Shown: in pieces, positions 1 to 5,919 of the stretch
Layout: each line of letters starts with the position of its first letter
How positions within the stretch are numbered: the stretch's first letter is position 1
Virus record (IMG/VR): IMGVR_UViG_3300032086_002039
Span: 1 to 35,120 of that record
Length of the DNA stretch: 35,120 bases
Origin: a virus
Direction: 5' to 3' (one strand)
Notes under the pieces: generated by a model
Databases searched by the model: none
Told to the model about the DNA's origin: nothing
Seen by the model: the letters and a program-made list of their open reading frames with translations, nothing else
Translations under genes and position numbers: made by a program

Positions 1-1115
1 AAATGGTGTCTTGCAAGTCAGGAAATTGGTGGGAGACTGATCCACAGCGTGGACGAGCTAATAACTCTGCTGTTTTAATGAGACACAAAATTACTAAAGA
101 GTTCTTTATGGATCTATGGAAACGTGTTGAGCTTTCTGGTGCTGGTGAACCTGGTATTTACTTTAACAATGACAAAGACTGGGGTACTAATCCATGTTGT
201 GAAATAGCATTGCGTCCGTTTCAGTTCTGTAACTTATGCGAGGTTAACGTATCTAACATTGAATCACAAGAAGACTTTGAAGCTAGAGTTAAAGCTGCCG
301 CGTTTATCGGTACACTCCAAGCTAGCTATACTGACTTTCATTATCTAAGAGAAATATGGAGAGAGACAACAGAGAAAGACGCTCTTATAGGTGTGTCAAT
401 GACAGGGATCGGGAGTGCCGCTGTGCTCCAAATGGATATGAAGGCCGCTGCAAGTATCGTAAAGAGAGAAAACACGAGAGTAGCAAAGCTATTAGGCATA
501 AACAAAAGTGCTAGATGTACAACTGTAAAACCCGCAGGGACGACGTCTCTAGTGTTAGGAACTTCATCTGGTATTCACGCATGGCATAATGATTATTATG
601 TCCGTAGAATGCGCGTAGGAAAGAATGAGGCTATATATACGTATCTTTCAATACATCACCCTGAGTTAATTGAAGACGAGTTCTTCAGACCTCATGATAC
701 AGCTGTAATTTCTGTACCTCAGAAAGCTCCTGAAGGATCAATACTAAGAACTGAATCACCATTTGATACGCTTGAGCGTGTTAAGCGTGTGGCTACAGAG
801 TGGGTTAAGCCTGGTCATCGCGTTGGTTCTAACACTCATAACGTATCAGCAACTATATCATTGAAGGATGATGAGTGGGATAAAGCTGGCGAATGGATGT
901 GGAACAACAGAGAACACTACAATGGTTTATCAGTATTGCCGTATAACGGTGGTACATACACACAAGCTCCGTTTGAGGACATTGACGAAGCTACATATAC
1001 TAAAATGTCCAAGGTATTATCTGACGTTGATTTAACAAAAGTTATTGAAACAGATGATAACACAGATCTATCAGGCGAGCTTGCTTGCGCTGGTGGTAAC
1101 TGTGAAGTAGTTTAA
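1..1115 (+). CDS. nrdJ: Class II (adenosylcobalamin-dependent) ribonucleoside-triphosphate reductase, 3' part
   Basis: Reduces ribonucleotides to deoxyribonucleotides for phage DNA synthesis. The gene is cut by the window edge: the frame is open to base 1, and the first ATG at 3 is internal, because the protein opens in the middle of the catalytic domain. Seen: the active-site segment NPCCEIAL at 189-212, with the Asn, Cys and Glu of the catalytic loop, followed by FCNLCEVNVSN; then KPAGTTS and SGIH, the phosphate-binding part of the barrel. The C-terminus carries CAGGNC (1086-1103), the Cys-x4-Cys pair that re-reduces the active site. This ending and the PAGTTS/SGIH sequence fit the monomeric B12-dependent type rather than class I NrdA, so no NrdB partner is needed. 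It is the left gene of a plus-strand block, 21 AT-rich bases before the next gene. The family is quite sure; class II rather than class I is a motif judgement. Confidence 0.88.
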   Translation, partial: MVSCKSGNWWETDPQRGRANNSAVLMRHKITKEFFMDLWKRVELSGAGEPGIYFNNDKDWGTNPCCEIALRPFQFCNLCEVNVSNIESQEDFEARVKAAAFIGTLQASYTDFHYLREIWRETTEKDALIGVSMTGIGSAAVLQMDMKAAASIVKRENTRVAKLLGINKSARCTTVKPAGTTSLVLGTSSGIHAWHNDYYVRRMRVGKNEAIYTYLSIHHPELIEDEFFRPHDTAVISVPQKAPEGSILRTESPFDTLERVKRVATEWVKPGHRVGSNTHNVSATISLKDDEWDKAGEWMWNNREHYNGLSVLPYNGGTYTQAPFEDIDEATYTKMSKVLSDVDLTKVIETDDNTDLSGELACAGGNCEVV

Positions 1116-1136
1116 TTAACTTTAATTTTATTTATT

Positions 1137-1328
1137 ATGACTGAATTAGAAAAATTGTATCAAAACATGGCTGATACCTTAGAACAAGGTATGACTGACT
1201 TAGAAAAGTTTGAAGCTGGTAATATGTCGGCTGGAACTAGAGTTCGTAAGAACATGCAGATTATAAAAGATCTGGCTCAAAAAGTTAGAGTCACAGTTCA
1301 AGAGCAGAAAAACGCTATCGTAGCTTAA
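1137..1328 (+). CDS. Small histone-H1-like (Hc1-type) DNA-binding protein
   Basis: A 63-residue, largely helical, charged protein. The central FEAGNMSAGTRVRKNMQ followed by IKDLAQKVRVTVQEQKNA matches the short histone-H1-like proteins that are almost universal in Bacteroidota, where the usual core reads GNKSAGTRARK followed by LAQEIR. It lacks the long Lys/Ala tail of larger H1/Hc1 proteins. Likely role is nucleoid or phage-DNA binding in the cytoplasm, either compaction or gene control; this is inferred from the family. It lies directly after the reductase on the same strand, so it probably belongs to the early/replication block. Its stop codon overlaps, tail to tail, the stop of a 35-codon ORF on the other strand. 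Family assignment is from motif memory. Confidence 0.75.
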   Translation: MTELEKLYQNMADTLEQGMTDLEKFEAGNMSAGTRVRKNMQIIKDLAQKVRVTVQEQKNAIVA

Positions 1329-1432
1329 ATAGCTATAACGTAAACGATAATCATTATCGCTACGTAAAGCATTTTGCTTATATCAATTTTACGGTCCATA
1401 GGGTTATAGTTACCTTGTGGGCCGTTTTCCAT
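1325..1432 (-). CDS. 35-residue single-helix membrane microprotein
   Basis: A short ORF with ATG at 1432-1430 and TAA at 1327-1325. The first 20 residues are polar (start MENGPQGNYN, then MDRKIDISK); the last 15 are almost purely hydrophobic (MLYVAIMIIVYVIAI) and end at the stop, as in a tail-anchored helix. It starts 12 bases after the stop of the preceding gene, with the same AT-rich leader style as its neighbours, and would be the last gene of the long minus-strand operon. Its stop overlaps the stop of the plus-strand H1-like gene by three bases. Function unknown; a small lysis or envelope role would fit the neighbourhood but is inference. The main doubt is shortness; the clean polar/hydrophobic division argues for a real gene. 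Confidence 0.55.
   Translation of the reverse strand: MENGPQGNYNPMDRKIDISKMLYVAIMIIVYVIAI
1338..1365. other. Imperfect inverted repeat in the zone where the two gene blocks converge
   Basis: ACGTA (1338-1342) pairs with TACGT (1361-1365), and CGATAA (1345-1350) pairs with TTATCG (1354-1359) around a TCA loop, leaving a small internal loop. A weaker second hairpin (ACGGTCC 1391-1397 with GGGCCGT 1419-1425, long loop, then TTTT) follows on the plus strand. Position just after the last plus-strand gene suggests transcription termination, but the first hairpin lacks a T-run and both lie inside the minus-strand microgene, where the symmetry of Ile/Met/Val codons may produce it by chance. Low confidence. 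Confidence 0.3.
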
Positions 1433-1444
1433 ATTAAGTAATTG

Positions 1445-1756
1445 TTATTTTTTGTTTATGGTAAAGCTAATTAAAGTAACGCCGCCTCCCGCTGTGTATA
1501 GCATATCTTGCCACTCGAACGTAGACCTTGGGTTTGAATCGTATTTGTCTCTAAGCTCTTTAGCTACACCGATAGTTACAGCTGCAACCAATGGCCCGAA
1601 CTTTACAAACTTTTCGTTGTCAGTATATTCTACTATAATACTTCTTGTAGCGTGCGCCGCGACATAACCAGCGGCAAAGTGATACGCGTAGTCTTTTTTA
1701 AACACAGGTGTTTGTACCATCGTTAGTGACAGCAGCATTGCAAGTAAGTATTTCAT
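1445..1756 (-). CDS. Small secreted or inner-membrane protein with YfiM/VanZ-like pattern
   Basis: 103 residues. A Lys-started hydrophobic N-terminus (MKYLLAMLLSLTMVQT) looks like a signal peptide or first helix. After it come DYAYHFAAGYVAAHATRS, a hydrophobic stretch FGPLVAAVTIGVAKELRDKY and a C-terminal EWQDMLYTAGGGVTLISF. The order D-x3-HF-x2-G, then a small-residue helix running into KEL-x-DKY, then D-x-L/M-x4-GG resembles small periplasmic/membrane proteins of the YfiM or DUF2279 type; this is pattern memory and not certain. Function unknown. It sits near the end of the late operon among other envelope-directed genes, so a part in lysis or envelope alteration is possible. The start was chosen because it gives the signal segment and lies 10 bases after the upstream stop. 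Confidence 0.6.
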   Translation of the reverse strand: MKYLLAMLLSLTMVQTPVFKKDYAYHFAAGYVAAHATRSIIVEYTDNEKFVKFGPLVAAVTIGVAKELRDKYDSNPRSTFEWQDMLYTAGGGVTLISFTINKK

Positions 1757-1766
1757 GTCTTTAAGG

Positions 1767-2243
1767 TTATGCTACATTACTGCTAGAGGCTCTACGTCTC
1801 CCCATTCCGACTTTCTTTTTAGCATTAACAACCTTTGTTTTTTCACTCTCAGTCATTTGAGCCCACGTTTTAGGTGAATCTTTACTAACACTTTTTGAAG
1901 GTCTACAAACTTTAGTATTTTTATTTTCATCAGAGCCACAAGCGTTTCCTTTCTCGTCTTTCCACTCTTCTTTGAACCATCTTTTTAAATCAGCTCCTTT
2001 TTTAGACTTTATAACCTGCTTTAAAGGTATTTCTAATACCGTGTGTCCTTCAAACTCATAGTCTTTTCCAGGCTCCATTATCTTTTCGTTACCTTTATTA
2101 TCAACACCATAAACACTAAACTCAACACCTTTCATTGTTATATTACCTGAAGGTATAAGATTATAAGGCTTGTTTACGTCTGGACTATTTTTTTTATAGC
2201 CTTCAGTACTGTACATTATAGGTTTGTTGATTTTAAATCCCAT
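1767..2243 (-). CDS. Conserved phage protein of unknown function with basic Cys-containing C-terminus
   Basis: 158 residues. The N-terminal half (about 1-80) looks like a small beta-rich domain that begins MGFKINKPIMYS. The C-terminal half is strongly basic: WFKEEWKDEKGNACGSD (C102), then KVCRPSKSVS (C113), WAQMTESEKTK and a tail KKKVGMGRRR. The pattern W-x-D-x2-G-x2-CG-x-n-CxPS followed by a Met/Ser/Lys-rich helix recurs, as I recall, in many marine phages, where it has no assigned function. Two Cys plus many Lys/Arg could mean nucleic-acid or metal binding, which is inference. The start ATG follows the upstream stop directly, with no gap, which suggests translational coupling. It is one of four adjacent small genes, three of them Lys-rich with Cys residues. 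Confidence 0.7.
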   Translation of the reverse strand: MGFKINKPIMYSTEGYKKNSPDVNKPYNLIPSGNITMKGVEFSVYGVDNKGNEKIMEPGKDYEFEGHTVLEIPLKQVIKSKKGADLKRWFKEEWKDEKGNACGSDENKNTKVCRPSKSVSKDSPKTWAQMTESEKTKVVNAKKKVGMGRRRASSSNVA

Positions 2244-2510
2244 TTAATCATCGTTTTTTTTAAGTCTTCTTCTAACCACGTCCATAGTCTTGCGCATTTT
2301 AGCAGCGTAACTAGGGTTTTTCTTTCTGTTAAAAACTACTTGCTGATTAAGACTACTTATTATCTTTGACAAGTTTCTACCTCTTGTCTTTATTAACCAC
2401 GAAGCTAAATCAGATATAGAAAGATCTCTAAATTTACCTTCTGCGTCAGGAGCGTCTGAGTCGTGCCAGTCTGGAGCTCCTTTAGGTTTTTTCTTCGCTA
2501 TTGATTCCAT
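2244..2510 (-). CDS. Small basic conserved phage protein, function unknown
   Basis: 88 residues. A polar N-terminus with a Trp-His-Asp segment (APDWHDSDAPDAEG) precedes a helical, basic region: DLSISDLASWLIKTRGRN, then KIISSLNQQVVFNRKKNP, and KMRKTMDVVRRRLKKNDD. The LASWLIKTR and SLNQQVVFNRKKNP segments recur in small marine phage proteins as I remember them, without known function. No signal peptide or membrane segment. Net positive charge and helices could suit DNA or virion binding (inference). Its start overlaps the upstream stop by one base (TAATG), and its own stop touches the next start, so it is tightly built into the operon. Confidence 0.68.
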   Translation of the reverse strand: MESIAKKKPKGAPDWHDSDAPDAEGKFRDLSISDLASWLIKTRGRNLSKIISSLNQQVVFNRKKNPSYAAKMRKTMDVVRRRLKKNDD

Positions 2511-2764
2511 TATTTGTTTTTTCTACATTTAGCAATCATGCCACTGGCGTAAGCCGATGGAAACACTTTGTGAGCTTTTTTAGCTTTATAATAACAGTCA
2601 TCTTTTAGCTTTAAAGAACTATTTTTACCGCATCCGCAATGTTTAGCTGGTGAGTGTCCGTAACCATCTTTTTCTAAAGCTAAATGCTCTGCGTATGTAT
2701 CTGCCGTAACTTGCTTTCCACCTGGAGAAAACATCGTATGTTTTTTAAATTTTTCTTTACTCAT
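2510..2764 (-). CDS. Small Cys-containing basic phage protein, function unknown
   Basis: 84 residues. Contains KHCGCGK (C43, C45), then DDCYYKAKKAHKVFPSAYAS (C57) and GMIAKCRKNK (C80). The CYYK-x-K-x4-V-x-PSAYASG-x2-x-KCRK ending is a recurring signature of small marine phage proteins in my memory; none has a known role. Four Cys plus His could bind one zinc, but no classical zinc-finger spacing is evident. There is no signal peptide. It lies between two other small basic genes, 2 bases after the upstream stop and with a one-base TAATG overlap to the next gene. Confidence 0.7.
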   Translation of the reverse strand: MSKEKFKKHTMFSPGGKQVTADTYAEHLALEKDGYGHSPAKHCGCGKNSSLKLKDDCYYKAKKAHKVFPSAYASGMIAKCRKNK

Positions 2765-2766
2765 GG

Positions 2767-3048
2767 TTATGATTTTTTGTGTTTCTTACAAAAGTTTCTA
2801 GCAGCCCCAGCACTACCAAAACCCCATTTTTTCAAAGCCATAGCGTAAGGTGTAGGTTCACCTTTATCATCTTTCATTGGATGGTTTTGAGCTCCAAATC
2901 TACACGCAAACTTAACTCTATCTGGATGTGTTCCACTAGTTTTTCTACTAGCCATACCAGGGTTTTCTTTTCGCATTTTTTTATTACGCTTCTCGTAAGC
3001 TTCTTCTGTTATTTTTAGTGAACTTACAGTTCTATTATTGTATGCCAT
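2767..3048 (-). CDS. Small basic Cys-containing phage protein, function unknown
   Basis: 93 residues, highly basic. The conserved-looking part is RVKFACRFGAQNHPMKDDKG, then EPTPYAMALKKWGFGSAGAA and RNFCKKHKKS. The features F-A-C-R-F, P-M-K-D-x-K-G-x-P-T, A-L-K-K-W-G-F and FCxKHKK form a signature I associate with a DUF of marine phages (probably DUF6321, uncertain). C49 and C87 with H91 could bind metal (inference). It overlaps the preceding DUF5675 gene by 14 bases, so the two are likely co-translated. No membrane or export signal. Confidence 0.7.
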   Translation of the reverse strand: MAYNNRTVSSLKITEEAYEKRNKKMRKENPGMASRKTSGTHPDRVKFACRFGAQNHPMKDDKGEPTPYAMALKKWGFGSAGAARNFCKKHKKS

Positions 3049-3511
3049 CGTAGTCTATATATTTAATTTCAACCTCTTCTCCTTGATCTATAGCCTTCGC
3101 AATAGCTGGATAAATCCTCTTATATGCGTTAACGCTTTTACCAACGAACCCATCGCGGAGAATAAGATTGTTTTCTTGACTGTCTCCAACGATAAGACAA
3201 CCAGCAGTATGCTCGTCAGTGTTTCCAGTATGAATAAGAATATACTCAAAACCAGGAACATCAGTGATATGAAGCATACCGCGATGTATGCCAGGATATT
3301 TTTTATCATAACGACCATGAAAACCTCCTTCTTTTCTTAGTTCTATTTTATATGTGCCAGCAGGTATTCTAGTTTCACCTTTTACTTTTAAAGCTCTTTG
3401 TTCGTCTTCTAGCGTATAGCATAAAAAATGCCTACCTAAATCATTTACTTCAAATAGAATTCCATGCGTACAGTCTACTTGCGAGCTAAATCTTAATACC
3501 TCTAGTTTCAT
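3035..3511 (-). CDS. DUF5675 family protein, possible cell-wall enzyme
   Basis: 158 residues, about full length for the family. Seen in order: FEVNDLGRHFLCYTLEDEQR, VKGETRIPAGTYKIELR, a GGFHGRYDKKYPGIHRGML segment, VPGFEYILIHTGN (H94), HTAGCLIVGD (G104-C105) and a Tyr-rich C-terminal helix. The combination of G-E-T-R-I-P-A-G-T-Y, V-P-G-F-E-x-I-L-I-H-x-GN and T-x-GC is the DUF5675 signature. The H-x-GN...GC arrangement resembles the His/Cys active site of YkuD-type L,D-transpeptidases, so peptidoglycan cutting is a reasonable guess; no activity is established that I know of. No other endolysin is recognisable in the window, which makes this a lysis candidate. It has no signal peptide. Its start overlaps the stop of the T9SS-cargo gene by four bases (ATGA). 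Confidence 0.82.
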   Translation of the reverse strand: MKLEVLRFSSQVDCTHGILFEVNDLGRHFLCYTLEDEQRALKVKGETRIPAGTYKIELRKEGGFHGRYDKKYPGIHRGMLHITDVPGFEYILIHTGNTDEHTAGCLIVGDSQENNLILRDGFVGKSVNAYKRIYPAIAKAIDQGEEVEIKYIDYDGIQ

Positions 3512-5313
3512 TGTATAATAATCTTTGTTGTTATATTTACGCTGTCTTTAGATATTTTTGCTAAATAAAAACCTTTGTCTAGCTCTAAAGTCCTAACGCC
3601 TTCGGCCTTATACACAAGCTTACCTTCTATACTATAAAATTGCACGTTTACTTCGGTATTAAAGTTTATCAAACCTGCAGAGGGATTAGGATAAGGTAAA
3701 ACTCCAAGTCTATTTAAAGACTCTACGCTTGTAGGTCCAGTCCAACCTTCTTGACAATAAACATATAAGTCATTGCAAGCATAATCCCATTGGTCATCAC
3801 AGCAATACGGATCTACTTCTATCACCCATTCAAAACAAGCATTAGGTGTATAATATACGTCACCGCTAGCACAACCAGCAGAGTAATAACACGAGCTATC
3901 AGCGATGTTTGCCTCCGCGTTATAATTAACAGCGGTCGGATCAGTACAACCAGGCAGTGGATAAATACAAGAGCCATTATCAGTGTTTGCAATCGCGTTA
4001 TAGTTTATTGCTGTACTATCAGTACAACCGTTAATAGTTGGTATACAACTTCCGTTATCAGTATTGCACGTGTCGCAGTAGTTGAAAGCTGTAGGATCAA
4101 TACATCCAAACACTACAGGTATACAACTACCGTCTTCTACATTTGCGTTAGGATTATAATTAAATGCGTCGTCGTCCATACACCCTAGCACTACATCTAT
4201 GCAAGATCCTTCAAGCTCTACATTAGCCTCAGGATTATAATTAAAGGCCGTAGAATCCATACAGCCTAAAACGATTAATGTTAAACAAGAACCGTCTTCA
4301 AAGTCAGCGTCTGCGTTATACTCGATGTAATTTGGATTCGTACACCCAGCAACGTAGTAGCAACTTCCGTCGTCTGTATTAACACTATCATTGTAATTTA
4401 AAGCTGCTTCATCTATACAGCCGTAAGTCTTTTCTACACAGTTGTCTCCACAGTATGGCATACCGTACTGTATTTGAAATGGAGCTAGTGGATCAGCAAA
4501 TCCACCCGGTTCATATATTGTTATGTCTTCATCAGAATATAAGCTGTAACCACATTGTACCGCGGTAAAATCTGACTGTTGTGTTATATTAAACTTAATA
4601 CCTACAGGCTCTGATATGCTTAGCTCAAAAGTAAACGTAGTGTCAAAGCCGTCGTCTAAAGTAAATATACCCAAGAAGTTGTCACCTTGGAACACCTGTA
4701 AATATGAACCAGCCCAACCATTACCGGCTAAATCTGTTAGCGTTAAATTGTAAGTGCAGCTGTCAACTAAAACATCTGTATTAGCTAAAGTGTCGTAGTT
4801 AAACGCTTCTACGTCTGTGCAGCCAAATACTTTCTCTGTAAAACACATACCTGTGTCTACCGTTGCTATTGGCAAAAACTCTACAAAGTTTTCGTTCATA
4901 CAACCATATATTGGCGGTGGCGGAGCGCAGTCTTCAACTGTAAAACCGTGGTATGCAGCAAAGCCAAAGTTAGCTGAATCTATCTCAACTATAGTGTCGT
5001 TGCATCTTACTAAATAGTACGAACCATCTTGACCACCCCATAAACTACCTTGAACACCATCGCCATACGAGTCGAATATATCAAAGTAGTATTCACCGTT
5101 GGGCACGCAAAGCTGAGTAACTTGTGGTGAGTAGTCTACTATATCAGTGTATGGCCCACCAGAAGCAATAGTGTCTAAATCTCCATTTAAGAGCACCCAA
5201 GACGTTTCCTGTGGATATTGATCCGGATTTATTATAATGTCCAGATATGTGCCGTTAGGACACTGAGCGAACGCTACGTTAACGCATAGTAGTAGTGTAA
5301 ATAAATATTTCAT
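3508..5313 (-). CDS. Secreted Cys-rich repeat protein with type IX secretion C-terminal sorting domain
   Basis: 601 residues. Seen in order: signal peptide 1-16 (MKYLFTLLLCVNVAFA, cut before Gln); a domain at about 19-130 with DSYGDGV and a second related one at about 187-260 with DLAGNGW; nine Cys-pair repeats of 21-23 residues (GC-x-D-x3-x-NYN-x-n-DGSC), two at 137-186 and seven in tandem at 298-475; a DPYCCDDQWDYAC segment (502-513); and a terminal domain 536-601 beginning GVLPYPNPSAG, with YSIEGKLVY, LDKGFYLAKI and the end KIIIQ. That end is the Por/T9SS type A sorting domain of Bacteroidota. 33 Cys lie in the mature part and none in the sorting domain. Expected route is Sec export, then T9SS release to the cell surface or medium. 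It is embedded between coupled late genes (TAATG before, ATGA after). The architecture is host-like and almost certainly acquired from a flavobacterium. Function unknown: surface coat, adhesin or superinfection barrier are possibilities. Confidence 0.9.
   Translation of the reverse strand: MKYLFTLLLCVNVAFAQCPNGTYLDIIINPDQYPQETSWVLLNGDLDTIASGGPYTDIVDYSPQVTQLCVPNGEYYFDIFDSYGDGVQGSLWGGQDGSYYLVRCNDTIVEIDSANFGFAAYHGFTVEDCAPPPPIYGCMNENFVEFLPIATVDTGMCFTEKVFGCTDVEAFNYDTLANTDVLVDSCTYNLTLTDLAGNGWAGSYLQVFQGDNFLGIFTLDDGFDTTFTFELSISEPVGIKFNITQQSDFTAVQCGYSLYSDEDITIYEPGGFADPLAPFQIQYGMPYCGDNCVEKTYGCIDEAALNYNDSVNTDDGSCYYVAGCTNPNYIEYNADADFEDGSCLTLIVLGCMDSTAFNYNPEANVELEGSCIDVVLGCMDDDAFNYNPNANVEDGSCIPVVFGCIDPTAFNYCDTCNTDNGSCIPTINGCTDSTAINYNAIANTDNGSCIYPLPGCTDPTAVNYNAEANIADSSCYYSAGCASGDVYYTPNACFEWVIEVDPYCCDDQWDYACNDLYVYCQEGWTGPTSVESLNRLGVLPYPNPSAGLINFNTEVNVQFYSIEGKLVYKAEGVRTLELDKGFYLAKISKDSVNITTKIIIQ
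3889..4422 (-). repeat. Seven tandem Cys-pair protein repeats in the T9SS cargo
   Basis: Codes for residues 298-475. Copies start at residues 298, 323, 350, 377, 403, 429 and 455, spaced 25-27 residues. Each begins with Gly-Cys and an Asp/Asn two residues later, carries Asn-Tyr-Asn (or a near form) in the middle, and ends Gly/Ser-Ser-Cys. Two diverged copies lie at residues 137-157 and 164-186. Asp/Asn-rich turns suggest calcium binding and the Cys pair a disulphide per repeat; both are inferred. The DNA copies have diverged, so this is an old protein repeat, not a recent DNA duplication. Confidence 0.85.
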
Positions 5314-5639
5314 TAAAATTTACTTATTATAAGTTCTTCAATATATTCTTCAACTTCTTTTCTAGTTGCAACCATTTTGAAACTAAGGTCTGCTTGAAAT
5401 CTTTTAACTTCTTCTCCATCGTCTAGTATTATTATTGTTGGTACTGATGCTATTTTATATTTAGCTTGATTATTGTCGTTTTCTATTAACAGCTCTGATA
5501 TATCACAATCTTTCAACTTGCTAAACCACTCTACATCGTTTGCTTCGTTCCAGCCAGCGTTAACGTGCAAGGCCTCTATTTGACTAAAAGCTAACAAACT
5601 TGTTAAGCTAAATAGCAATGCTATACACATCTTTTTCAT
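5313..5639 (-). CDS. Secreted thioredoxin-fold protein lacking the CxxC active site
   Basis: 108 residues. A Lys-started signal peptide (MKKMCIALLFSLTSLLAFSQ, cut around residue 19-20) leads to a thioredoxin-like body. KYKIASVPTIIILDDGEEVK at 60-79 is the strand with the cis-proline (P67) and the following hairpin, and EVEEYIEELI is the final helix. Where thioredoxins have WCxxC this protein reads GWNEANDVEWF, so the redox Cys pair is missing; only C5 (signal) and C45 exist. A periplasmic binding or chaperone-like role is therefore more likely than disulphide exchange (inference). It precedes the Cys-rich T9SS cargo with a one-base TAATG overlap and follows a membrane-protein gene in the same way. 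Confidence 0.75.
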   Translation of the reverse strand: MKKMCIALLFSLTSLLAFSQIEALHVNAGWNEANDVEWFSKLKDCDISELLIENDNNQAKYKIASVPTIIILDDGEEVKRFQADLSFKMVATRKEVEEYIEELIISKF

Positions 5640-5917
5640 TACTTATAAAGTTTATCCTCAATCTTTTCAAGAGTTACTTTAATCTCTTGAACATCTTCTT
5701 GAGTGTTCATAATAGTGTTACGTATCATTTGATCTTTCATATCAAACTCCATGCGCGTAACCTCTGGGTCTGGCGCTAATGGTAGTTCTTTCGCTTCAGC
5801 TATTTCAGCCTGCAACGAAAACCACATACCTGTTCCCATCACTAATACTACCCCTAAAGATATGATAGTTTCTAAACTTAATTTTACTTTTGTATCTTTA
5901 CCTATTTCAGTTGCCAT
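5639..5917 (-). CDS. Small one-helix membrane protein with coiled-coil tail, holin/spanin-like position
   Basis: 92 residues from the ATG at 5917-5915 (start MATEIGKDTK). This start is preferred over the in-frame one at 5962 because it lies 2 bases after the upstream stop, removes an overlap and puts a typical polar N-terminus before the helix. Seen: polar residues 1-14, a membrane helix at about 15-36 (ETIISLGVVLVMGTGMWFSL), a Pro/Glu linker and a charged amphipathic coiled-coil tail ending IKVTLEKIEDKLYK. This layout is common for small phage membrane proteins near lysis genes. It may be a holin-like or lysis-accessory protein, but with a single helix and no test this is inference. Its stop overlaps the thioredoxin-like start (TAATG). 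Confidence 0.68.
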   Translation of the reverse strand: MATEIGKDTKVKLSLETIISLGVVLVMGTGMWFSLQAEIAEAKELPLAPDPEVTRMEFDMKDQMIRNTIMNTQEDVQEIKVTLEKIEDKLYK

Positions 5918-5919
5918 TG

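Noticed and set aside
1-1115. Class I reductase large subunit (NrdA)
   Set aside because: The KPAGTTS/SGIH region and the Cys-x4-Cys end fit the monomeric class II type better, and no small-subunit gene follows.
3790-4188. A 132-codon plus-strand open frame opposite the Cys-repeat region
   Set aside because: Its Ile/Arg/Thr-rich composition mirrors the reverse complement of the repeated Asn-Tyr-Asn/Asp-Gly-Ser-Cys codons; it is a shadow of the T9SS cargo gene.
3889-4422. Regularly spaced short repeats that could suggest CRISPR
   Set aside because: The period is 75-81 bases with diverged copies in frame, explained by protein repeats; there are no conserved direct repeats with unique spacers.
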